Shown here: positions 7,405 to 14,148 of the stretch, piece by piece
How positions within the stretch are numbered: the stretch's first letter is position 1
Layout of the letters: each line of letters opens with the position of its first letter
NCBI GenBank assembly: GCA_964360145.1
Contig: CAYHWW010000025.1
Coordinates: 1-30,655, forward strand
Direction: 5' to 3'
Length of the DNA: 30,655 nt
Source of the DNA: CAYHWW01 sp964360145
GTDB taxonomy: Bacteria > Bdellovibrionota > UBA1018 > CAYHWW01
The notes under the pieces: model-generated
Told to the model about the DNA's origin: nothing
Database searches by the model: none
What the model saw: only the letters and a program-made list of their open reading frames with translations
Position numbers and translations under genes: made by a program

Positions 7405-7468
7405 AACCTCCACGCGGTTAAGCACACGACCCTGAATCGTGCGTGTCTACCAATTCCACCATCTGGGC
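7384..7468 (-). tRNA. tRNA-Leu (anticodon CAG)
   Basis: 85 bases including an encoded CCA. Acceptor GCCCAGA pairs with TCTGGGC with discriminator A. The D arm reads GTGGAATTGGTAGACAC, the anticodon stem CACGA/TCGTG holds loop TTCAGGG with anticodon CAG, there is a long type II variable arm (GTGCTTAACCGCGT region), and the T arm is GGAGG-TTCGAGT-CCTCT. It starts 25 bases after the stop codon of the GIY-YIG gene on the same strand. The sequence after it is the structured element described at 7212-7354. Confidence 0.97.
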
Positions 7469-7493
7469 ATCGACTTTTCAAAGAATGACGCAG

Positions 7494-8369
7494 TCATAAC
7501 GGAGTCGAGGGCTCTTTTGCAAGCGCCTTGAAACGGGCTTGATGGAAGAGCACGTCCCGCTCTTTTTGCGCAATGGGGTAACCCCCATGGCCACTGCTCT
7601 TGATGGCTTCCCGCAGCGGAATGACTTCCAGCTCCCAAAATGCTTGGAGAAACTTTAGACCCTCTTGGACTTCCAGCCCCTTGCGCCGAGCGCCCGCGTT
7701 GTCCAGAAGGGCTAGGCACAGCTCTTCAAGCCAGCGGGACTCATCGCCTCGCAACCAGGCCTGCAACTCATCCCCCGCGGCCTGCGGTAACTGACGGAAC
7801 CGGTACACCCACGAGTATTTCACAGGGGCTTTGGCTTGAAGCCTCGTCCGCTTTTCCAAGTGACCCCAGTACCCAAGCAATTTAGCCAGCGTAATAAACG
7901 CATCCTGGCAAAACCCCCGACTGCGGAATGCGCCGTGGAGCCTGTGCTCCGGAAAAGAATCAGGCAACGTCGTAAAGAGAAGCTCCAAAACATCCCCATC
8001 CCGCCGTACGCCAAAATACGGGTAAATATGGGTGAACGCCCCTACGACATTCCACCGAGGACGATGCTCCTGAATCAGGCGTGTTTCCAGAATGAGAGCG
8101 TCGAGCTCCGTCTCACAGGTGCGCACCTCCAGTCGCGCCGCGTCCCGTACGATGGCGCACATTTTGCGGTCATCGCGGCTTTTCTTGGCGTTGCGGTACT
8201 GCGCAAGCCGCCGACGCAGGCTCTTTGCCTTGCCTACGTAGCGCAACTCACCCTTGGCATTGTAGTAAAGGTAAACCCCAGGGCCGGAAGGCACGGTTTT
8301 TAGAAGGCCCGTGCCGAACTTGCCGTCAAAAATGGAAGAAATCGCGAGCTTCGATTTGGAACCACTCAC
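7494..8369 (-). CDS. GIY-YIG endonuclease, UvrC N-terminal/Cho-like
   Basis: Predicted DNA endonuclease of about 291 residues. The GIY-YIG core is GPGVYLYYNAKG then RYVGKAKSLRRRL, followed by the UvrC-like helix with the catalytic Glu region ETELDALILETRLIQEHRP and RWN. There is no UVR motif, RNase H-like domain or helix-hairpin-helix, so it is not a full UvrC but resembles the single-nuclease Cho class or an exonuclease-associated GIY-YIG protein. The C-terminal 190 residues are of unknown fold. The longest frame starts at ATG 8429 and would overlap the upstream gene by 104 bases. I prefer GTG 8369 (44-base overlap) with GAGAGGG upstream. Either start leaves the nuclease domain intact. Confidence 0.8.
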   Translation of the reverse strand: MSGSKSKLAISSIFDGKFGTGLLKTVPSGPGVYLYYNAKGELRYVGKAKSLRRRLAQYRNAKKSRDDRKMCAIVRDAARLEVRTCETELDALILETRLIQEHRPRWNVVGAFTHIYPYFGVRRDGDVLELLFTTLPDSFPEHRLHGAFRSRGFCQDAFITLAKLLGYWGHLEKRTRLQAKAPVKYSWVYRFRQLPQAAGDELQAWLRGDESRWLEELCLALLDNAGARRKGLEVQEGLKFLQAFWELEVIPLREAIKSSGHGGYPIAQKERDVLFHQARFKALAKEPSTPL

Positions 8370-8877
8370 CGTCGGAGTAACCCTCTCGATAGCATTCTGC
8401 CAGAATACGATCCGTGGTGGGAACAGCATTTCCCGTGCGGCGATAACCTGCCTCGTAGGCTGCGCGATAAACGACTACGCACTCCGGCGTGGAAAGACGA
8501 GGATTTTGCTCCCGAGCCCCCACCCGAAGAGCGGCACGACCGGCCTGGTAGCCTGCAATGTAACAGGGGGATCCCATTTCCACCGCATGTAGGGTGCGGC
8601 CCCGCCCCAATCCCTCATTGAAATCAGAACTGCAGGATGCCGTGCGTGTCTGGCGCCCGACTTTGACGCCCAGAGCGTAGCAAAGAGCGTCTTGGAATCC
8701 AGGGACGAGTTGCGTGGCTGTAAAACCCGCCTCCAACCCCCGACCATAGCTGTCGGCGCGATAGGAGCGCTCGCAGTCAAGTGTTGCGCTAACCCCGGTC
8801 ATGGGCAAGGTCCGGATCTGGCCCTGGGCCACACCGATCAACGCAAAATACAAAACCAAGACAAAAACACGAACCAT
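8326..8877 (-). CDS. Secreted Cys/Gly/Tyr repeat protein of unknown function
   Basis: A 183-residue protein with a signal peptide (MVRVFVLVLYFALIGVAQG, cleavage near residue 19). The mature part has six cysteines at about 35, 66, 82, 105, 133 and 162. Most open a loosely repeated unit of the form C-Y-x2-G-Y-x2-G, for example CYIAGYQAG, CYREGYSDG, CYALGVKVG and VYRAAYEAGY. An even number of regularly spaced cysteines suggests disulfides in the periplasm or outside the cell. The pattern recalls small periplasmic DUF2799-type proteins, but I cannot assign a family. The ATG is preceded by GGGGGG. The 3' end overlaps the GIY-YIG gene. Confidence 0.7.
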   Translation of the reverse strand: MVRVFVLVLYFALIGVAQGQIRTLPMTGVSATLDCERSYRADSYGRGLEAGFTATQLVPGFQDALCYALGVKVGRQTRTASCSSDFNEGLGRGRTLHAVEMGSPCYIAGYQAGRAALRVGAREQNPRLSTPECVVVYRAAYEAGYRRTGNAVPTTDRILAECYREGYSDGEWFQIEARDFFHF

Positions 8878-8930
8878 ACGCCCCCCCTGGGTCTGGCGTA
8901 CCGTAACGCTCAGGAACTGTCCACTTCCAC

Positions 8931-9007
8931 TGCAACTTCCGCTAAACGGAAGTTGCAGGCTCCGAGAAATTCTCAGCGCCGCGAACTTCCGCTTGGCGGA
9001 AGTTTCG
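8931..9007. repeat. Two sibling hairpins sharing AACTTCCG arms
   Basis: TGCAACTTCCG-CTAAA-CGGAAGTTGCA (8931-8957) is a perfect 11-pair hairpin. AACTTCCGC-TTG-GCGGAAGTT (8984-9004) is a perfect nine-pair hairpin with the same arm core. They lie 26 bases apart in the 151-base spacer after pilT and before the secreted repeat protein gene. No T-run follows, so these are not classical intrinsic terminators. They could be REP-like elements, a Rho-dependent or processing signal, or tandem binding sites. Confidence 0.6.
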
Positions 9008-9028
9008 GGGTGCGCGCCAAACCGGAAC

Positions 9029-10195
9029 TCAGGCCGCTTCGTCTTTGTCTTTGGGGCGATCCAGGGATACTTCCACCTGATTCATGGTCACCGCGGCCTG
9101 GCCCGATTGCTTGGCGCCATACATGAGATTGCGCTCCAAATCGGAAGCGCTGGTGGCTGCCGCCTTGGCGACCTCGATATCGATGAAACCCGCCAGATAC
9201 AGGTCCGCGATGTGCTGATCGAAGGTTTGAGAGCCGTAGTTCTCGCGTCCCTGCCCGATGTAGCCGGGGATTTCTCCGGTGAGTTTGGAGTCGGCGATGC
9301 ACTCGGCGATGGTCTGCGTCACCAACATGATTTCGAGAGCCGCGACCCGACCCTTGCCGTCTTTGCGCTTAAGCAGCCGCTGGGAAACGGTGGCCTTCAA
9401 GTTCTCGGACATGCGCATGCGCACCAGATTTTGCTCTTCCGGCGGAAAGAGAGAAATGAGACGGCTGATGGTTTTAACGGCATCCGTGGTGTGCACGGTG
9501 GACAACACCAGATGGCCCGTTTCAGCGGCTTTCATGGCGATTTCGACGGTTTCTATATCCCGCAGCTCACCGACCAAAATCACGTCGGGATCCTGGCGAA
9601 GGGCCGACTTCAACGCTTTAGCGAAGGTTTCCGAGTTGCGACCGATTTCCCTCTGGGAGATGCGGGCTTTCTTTCGGGTGTGCACGTATTCGATGGGATC
9701 TTCAATGGTGAGAATATGATCTTGCTTGGTCTCATTGATATGATTCACAATGGATGCGAGGGTTGACGACTTACCGCTGCCCGTGGCGCCGGTTACGAGC
9801 ACGAGGCCGCGGCCGGAATGAGCGATTCTCTTCAACACCTGGGGAAGCCCCATGTCGTCAATACTGGGAATCCGCTCTGGGATGGAACGGAAGATAATGC
9901 CGGTGCCAAGACGATTGCTGAATACGTTGAAGCGGAAACGGCCTACTCCCGCGGCATCAAAGGAACCGTCCAGATCCTTCACCATTTGTGGATTGTCCCT
10001 GATCTTGTCGTCGTAGGCGATGGTGCGCACAACCGTATCCATGTCCTCCTGCGTCAGAACCGCGTGTTTTAAATCCACGATGCTCCCATTCAAACGAAAG
10101 CCGGGGATCTCCCCCGTGGAAAGATGCACGTCAGAGACTTTGTTGGCCAATGCAGCCTTCAATATGCGGAGCAAACCGGTTTCATCCATGGGCAT
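9029..10195 (-). CDS. pilT: Type IV pilus retraction ATPase PilT
   Basis: Hexameric cytoplasmic ATPase that depolymerises type IV pili for twitching motility. With ATG 10195 it has 388 residues: an N-terminal PAS-like domain (SDVHLSTGEIPGFRLNG), Walker A GATGSGKSS (about 136-144), Asp box EDPIEYV (about 165-171), Walker B DVILVGELRD (about 204-213) and His box GHLVLSTVHTTDA (about 227-239). The PilT C-terminal AIRNLIRE motif is diverged here: the aligned stretch reads TIAECIAD before SKLTGEIPGYIGQG. The C-terminal tail (about 40 residues, ending PKDKDEAA) is longer than the family minimum. The frame continues upstream to TTG 10243, which has AGG at good distance, so the start is uncertain. 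No other pilus gene is adjacent. Confidence 0.9.
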   Translation of the reverse strand: MPMDETGLLRILKAALANKVSDVHLSTGEIPGFRLNGSIVDLKHAVLTQEDMDTVVRTIAYDDKIRDNPQMVKDLDGSFDAAGVGRFRFNVFSNRLGTGIIFRSIPERIPSIDDMGLPQVLKRIAHSGRGLVLVTGATGSGKSSTLASIVNHINETKQDHILTIEDPIEYVHTRKKARISQREIGRNSETFAKALKSALRQDPDVILVGELRDIETVEIAMKAAETGHLVLSTVHTTDAVKTISRLISLFPPEEQNLVRMRMSENLKATVSQRLLKRKDGKGRVAALEIMLVTQTIAECIADSKLTGEIPGYIGQGRENYGSQTFDQHIADLYLAGFIDIEVAKAAATSASDLERNLMYGAKQSGQAAVTMNQVEVSLDRPKDKDEAA

Positions 10196-10349
10196 AGGTC
10201 GTTGCACCGATCGGATCTTTCGTGTGTACTCTGTAGGCGGCAAACGTTACCTGGCGCCCTAAGGAGCCCTAGCTCGATACCCTGTTTGACAACAAGCCCG
10301 TTACGGGAGACACCAAGTCTACAATTAAGCATCCAGGCAGTTTGAAATA

Positions 10350-12800
10350 ATGACCTTTGAGTCTTGGTTCCGCGATCAACATGCACCACTACCCCCTTCG
10401 TCCATCGAGGCTGTGCTCAAGCTGAAGGCTGAGGGCGCGACTATTCCCTTCATTGCGCGCTATCGCAAAGAGCAGACGGGGAACCTGGACGAAGTGGCCA
10501 TCCAGAAAATCATCGAGACCTTTGATGACTGGCAGGACATGGCTCGTCGCAAAGAGCACATCATCGGCGAAATCGAGAAGCAGAAGAAGCTGACGCCTGA
10601 GCTGAAGGCAAAAGTGCTTGCTTGCTTTGATGCTGCCACGCTTGAAGACATTTACCTGCCCTATAAGCTGAAGCGTAAAACCAAGGCTGCCAAAGCTAAA
10701 GAGGCAGGCCTTGAGCCGTTGGCGGATTGGATCTGGAACTGCGGCCATGGGCTGGAGACGCCCCAAGAGGGGCAGACCCTCGAAATCTGGGCCTACACCT
10801 TTCGCAACGAACAACATGACATCAAAGATGCCGCCGCCGCCATCGAGGGCGCCCAGGATATTTTGGTGGAGCGTCTAGCGGAAATCCCAGAACTGCGGGA
10901 GCAAGTGCGGCGTACCCTCTTCGACCGCGGGGGCTTACACACGGAAAAAGGCAACAAGGCCGGCCACGGCTGCAAATTCGACAAATACTTTCAATACGAA
11001 GAGGCCGTGAAACAGCTCCTTGTGCCGCAGAACTCTCACCGCTACCTGGCCGTGCGACGGGGCTGGATGCAAGAAGAGCTGAAACTCCGCGTGGGCAGCA
11101 TCAAGGGCGAAGACCTCGACGGTGAGTTGCTCAAGGTCTTCGAGAGTCGCGCCTTTTCTCCTGCGGCGGCCTCTTTCGACGGCACGCCCCTTTTACTTAA
11201 GGCCGCGCGCCTGGCCCTCAAGGCCCATGTGTGGCCCAGCATTGAAAATGAAGTGCATACCGCACTCAAGAAAATAGCCGACGAGGCTGCCATCCAAGTC
11301 TTCGCGGAAAATGTGAAGCGACTGCTCATGGCGCCACCCATGGGGCCCATGGCCACCCTGGGCGTGGATCCCGGCGTGCGCACGGGCTGCAAGCTCGCCG
11401 TGGTGGACGATTCCGGCAAATTCATCGCCGACGGCCTCATCAAGATTCAAAGCGAGAAAGACAAAGAAGAGGCCAAGAAGCGCGTCCTTGAAGTGGCCAA
11501 ATCCGGCCTCATCAAAGCCATCGCCGTGGGCAACGGCACCAATGGGCGCGAGACGGAGTCCTTCATCCGCAAGATCCTGAAAGAAGGCGAGGTGAGCCTG
11601 CCCGTCATCATGGTGAATGAGGCCGGCGCCAGCGTCTACAGCGCTTCCGATGCCGCTCGGGAAGAATTCCCGAAGATCGATGTTACCATCCGTGGCGCCA
11701 TCTCCATCGCCCGGCGCCTCCAAGATCCGCTGGCGGAACTTGTCAAGATCGACCCCAAAAGCATCGGCGTTGGCCAGTACCAGCACGATGTATCCCAGCC
11801 CGCGCTGAAAAAGTCCCTCGATCTCGTCGTGGACTCTTGCGTGAACCAAGTGGGGGTTAACCTCAATACGGCGTCTTACCACTTACTCTCCCACGTCTCC
11901 GGCATCGGTGAAGGTTTGGCGAAAGCCATTGTCGAGCACCGCGGCAGCAAGGGCCTCTTCAAGTCCCGCGAAGATCTCAAGCTTGTGCCTCGCTTCTCAG
12001 GCAAGGCCTACGAGCAGGCCGCGGGCTTCCTCAAAGTGCCCGAAAGCACCAACCCACTGGACAACACCGGCGTCCACCCCGAGCGTTACGGTGCGCTAGA
12101 GGCCGTGGCCCAACGCCTTGGTAAATCCGTCAATGAACTGTTGGGCGTCGGCGTGAAACTAGTGAAAGCGGACGCCCAGCTCAAAACAGAAGTCGGTGAG
12201 TTCACCTTCACCGACATCGTGAAGGAATTAGAAAAACCAGGCCGCGACCCTCGCGACGGGTTCAATCTTTTCCAATATCGCGACGACGTCCACGAAATCA
12301 GCGACCTCAAGCCCGGCATGGTTCTCCCCGGCATCGTTACCAACGTCACTAATTTTGGTGCCTTCGTGGACATGGGCGTCCACCAAGATGGGCTCGTGCA
12401 CATTTCCCAGCTTTCACACAAGTTCGTGCAGGACCCACACACCCTTGTGAAGCCTGGCGACCATGTGAAGGTGAAAATATTGGAAGTGAACTCCGAGAAA
12501 AAGCAGATCGCCCTCACCATGAAGCTCGACGAAAACAGGCCCGCCCAGACCGAACGTGCGCCGCGGGAACAGCGACAGCCCCGCCCTGAGCGCGGTGCCC
12601 CCCGGGGTGAACGCCCAGGTCGCGAAGCACGCCCGTCCCAGGGGGCTCGTGCTCCTCGCGTTGAAGCAGGTCCCCGCCTCGACCAGCCCGCACCGCCTAA
12701 GCCCTTCAAGCCGGGTGAAGATCGACGCCCGAAACAGCCCGACAAGAATCAATTCAAGAACAACCCTTTCGCGGGGTTGGCAGGGATATTGAAGAAGTAG
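10350..12800 (+). CDS. tex: Tex-family RNA-binding transcription accessory protein
   Basis: Cytoplasmic nucleic-acid-binding protein of the Tex/Spt6 family, linked to transcription and RNA metabolism. The 816 residues include the N-terminal helical region (IPFIARYRKEQTGNLDE near 33-49), a YqgF/RNase H-like domain starting at GVDPGVRTGCKLAVV (about 335), helix-hairpin-helix repeats (SGIGEGLAKAIVEHR near 515) and an S1 domain (about 652-727, GIVTNVTNFGAFVDMGV). The last 85 residues are a disordered Arg/Pro/Gly-rich tail, longer than in many homologues and probably RNA-binding. The ribosome binding site is weak. The 154-base spacer to the divergent pilT contains a TTGACA at 10286 and TACAAT at 10320, but 28 bases apart, so no promoter is called. 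Confidence 0.96.
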   Translation: MTFESWFRDQHAPLPPSSIEAVLKLKAEGATIPFIARYRKEQTGNLDEVAIQKIIETFDDWQDMARRKEHIIGEIEKQKKLTPELKAKVLACFDAATLEDIYLPYKLKRKTKAAKAKEAGLEPLADWIWNCGHGLETPQEGQTLEIWAYTFRNEQHDIKDAAAAIEGAQDILVERLAEIPELREQVRRTLFDRGGLHTEKGNKAGHGCKFDKYFQYEEAVKQLLVPQNSHRYLAVRRGWMQEELKLRVGSIKGEDLDGELLKVFESRAFSPAAASFDGTPLLLKAARLALKAHVWPSIENEVHTALKKIADEAAIQVFAENVKRLLMAPPMGPMATLGVDPGVRTGCKLAVVDDSGKFIADGLIKIQSEKDKEEAKKRVLEVAKSGLIKAIAVGNGTNGRETESFIRKILKEGEVSLPVIMVNEAGASVYSASDAAREEFPKIDVTIRGAISIARRLQDPLAELVKIDPKSIGVGQYQHDVSQPALKKSLDLVVDSCVNQVGVNLNTASYHLLSHVSGIGEGLAKAIVEHRGSKGLFKSREDLKLVPRFSGKAYEQAAGFLKVPESTNPLDNTGVHPERYGALEAVAQRLGKSVNELLGVGVKLVKADAQLKTEVGEFTFTDIVKELEKPGRDPRDGFNLFQYRDDVHEISDLKPGMVLPGIVTNVTNFGAFVDMGVHQDGLVHISQLSHKFVQDPHTLVKPGDHVKVKILEVNSEKKQIALTMKLDENRPAQTERAPREQRQPRPERGAPRGERPGREARPSQGARAPRVEAGPRLDQPAPPKPFKPGEDRRPKQPDKNQFKNNPFAGLAGILKK

Positions 12801-12809
12801 TGGGCGAGC

Positions 12810-13496
12810 TCATTTCAGTGCAGCGATTTCCGCGAATATCCTGCGGATGCGCACCCGATGGATTTGATCATCTTGGGATAACGTGCATTGAATGCCCTCA
12901 TCCAACAGCGGATCTGCCGCAAAGGCTGCGAATGATTTGATGAGCGAATCCTTCACGGAAGCGTTGGACTTTTTGATGGATGCCACGACTGTTGAAGCCC
13001 ATGCAGTCACAAATACAATGTCCTCGAAGTCATGGCTTCCCCTGAAGTCGCCCTTTCCCCGATCACGGTAAGCCTCGATCTTAGTCGCAATGAAATAGGG
13101 CAATGGAAAGACATTGATCTCTCTGCCACCAGGCAAAGTCCGCCTCTCCCGGGCCTCAAAAGCCTCTTCGTACCATCGGTTGGAGAATCCGTAGATTCTA
13201 TCGCCTTTCGTAGGGACTACGTCCACAGTGAGAGCTCCGTGCTTCCAGCGACAAATGGGGCGGTCCGCATGCTGGAATCCCTTTTTCCGCATTTCTCGCT
13301 CAAACTCATCCATGCTGCCTTTTGTCGCCACTTCAACGACACAATCAACATCGTCTGTGACCCGTGGCTCAGGCATCATCTCATGATCAGCATAGACACT
13401 CGTCGTGATCCCACCGACAAAGGCCACTCTTTCCGCTAGCTCGCCCAACCGTGTGGCGGCGACTTCCAACATATTGAGAGAGGGATTGGCCTTCAT
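12810..13496 (-). CDS. AbiEii-like nucleotidyltransferase, putative toxin
   Basis: A 228-residue protein of the DNA polymerase beta/MNT-type nucleotidyltransferase fold. The motifs are FVGGITTSVY (about 26-35, the G-G start), TDDVDCVVEV with Asp 49 and Asp 51, and LTVDVVP with a third acidic residue at Asp 92: the complete three-acid catalytic set. Further on, FIATKIEAYRDRGKGD and SHDFEDIV resemble the conserved Lys/Arg and D-x2-D block of AbiEii-type proteins. AbiEii toxins transfer nucleotides to tRNA acceptor ends; that activity is inferred only from family. Its ATG overlaps the stop of the upstream winged-helix gene in ATGA, so translation is probably coupled. It converges on tex. Confidence 0.75.
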   Translation of the reverse strand: MKANPSLNMLEVAATRLGELAERVAFVGGITTSVYADHEMMPEPRVTDDVDCVVEVATKGSMDEFEREMRKKGFQHADRPICRWKHGALTVDVVPTKGDRIYGFSNRWYEEAFEARERRTLPGGREINVFPLPYFIATKIEAYRDRGKGDFRGSHDFEDIVFVTAWASTVVASIKKSNASVKDSLIKSFAAFAADPLLDEGIQCTLSQDDQIHRVRIRRIFAEIAALK

Positions 13497-14020
13497 GCAG
13501 CCAAGATCCGCTGCTTCAACTCATCCGCGGCCATGTTTCGCTCGCGCGCCCTGCCCACACGCAAAGCTTCAATAAGGGCCAGCATTTCATAAAGCCTCGC
13601 GTCGCACCTTGCTCCATTGAGTACGGTATTGCTGAAAGGAATAATCCCAGTCCCTCGCACGGTACCTTCCGCGGAAGGCCACACATAAGCAACCTCACTA
13701 ACGATATGTTCCTTCAGCGGCGATGCCGAGTGAGCGGTGGGAACACCGGAAACCATGCTCCCCGACATTTGTCCGGGGTAAACATATTTCAGCCCATGAA
13801 TGATGAACTCCAGCAGGTTGTTCCTAAATACCGTCTTTTTATCCTCAGAAAGAAACTGCGCACGACGGCAACGCTCTAACGACAAAGAGATTTCCGCCTG
13901 GCTGAGCCCTAGATCCCGGGCGATATCGAGATGCCTCCAAACAGTGTCGGCTGGCCACGTAAGGATGCGCAACAGGATGACGATGTCTTGGGGACGTAGG
14001 GATGATTGAGCGCTGCTCAT
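13493..14020 (-). CDS. Winged-helix regulator, putative antitoxin of the nucleotidyltransferase
   Basis: About 175 residues from ATG 14020 (frame open to ATG 14062). The N-terminal half has a helix-turn-helix of MarR/winged-helix type: LRPQDIVILLRIL, then DIARDLGLSQAEISLSLERC and a wing-like segment AQFLSEDKKTVFR. The C-terminal half is unassigned. Its stop overlaps the ATG of the nucleotidyltransferase gene by four bases, and palindromes sit at its 5' end. The arrangement of regulator first, enzyme second and operator in front fits an autoregulated AbiE-like (type IV or II) toxin-antitoxin pair. The upstream ATGs at 14035 and 14062 fall in or beside the palindrome, so I prefer 14020; its ribosome binding site is poor. 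Confidence 0.65.
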   Translation of the reverse strand: MSSAQSSLRPQDIVILLRILTWPADTVWRHLDIARDLGLSQAEISLSLERCRRAQFLSEDKKTVFRNNLLEFIIHGLKYVYPGQMSGSMVSGVPTAHSASPLKEHIVSEVAYVWPSAEGTVRGTGIIPFSNTVLNGARCDARLYEMLALIEALRVGRARERNMAADELKQRILAA

Positions 14021-14055
14021 ACGGCTTCTATCGTACATTACAAACCATAAACTGT

Positions 14056-14101
14056 AAATCATGAATTATGATTTGTAATAATTAAGTAATTACAATTACT
14101 T
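14056..14101. promoter_or_regulatory. AT-rich palindromic operator region of the toxin-antitoxin-like pair
   Basis: Two perfect inverted repeats sit side by side: AAATCAT-GAATT-ATGATTT (14056-14074) and AAGTAAT-TACA-ATTACTT (14084-14101). A TTGACA reads on the minus strand just upstream (14112-14107), so the second palindrome would cover the promoter core. The sequence is far more AT-rich than its surroundings. Confidence 0.55.
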
Positions 14102-14148
14102 GAGCCTGTCAACAATTGTGTCACAGCAGGTTTAAACCCTCACTGGAG

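Noticed and set aside
7189..7425. Minus-strand open frame across the tRNA 3' half and structured element
   Set aside because: It is a chance translation of tRNA and hairpin sequence. Base-pairing, not codon content, explains the conservation.
10286..10325. Sigma-70 promoter for tex from TTGACA and TACAAT
   Set aside because: The two boxes are 28 bases apart, far from the 16-18 needed.
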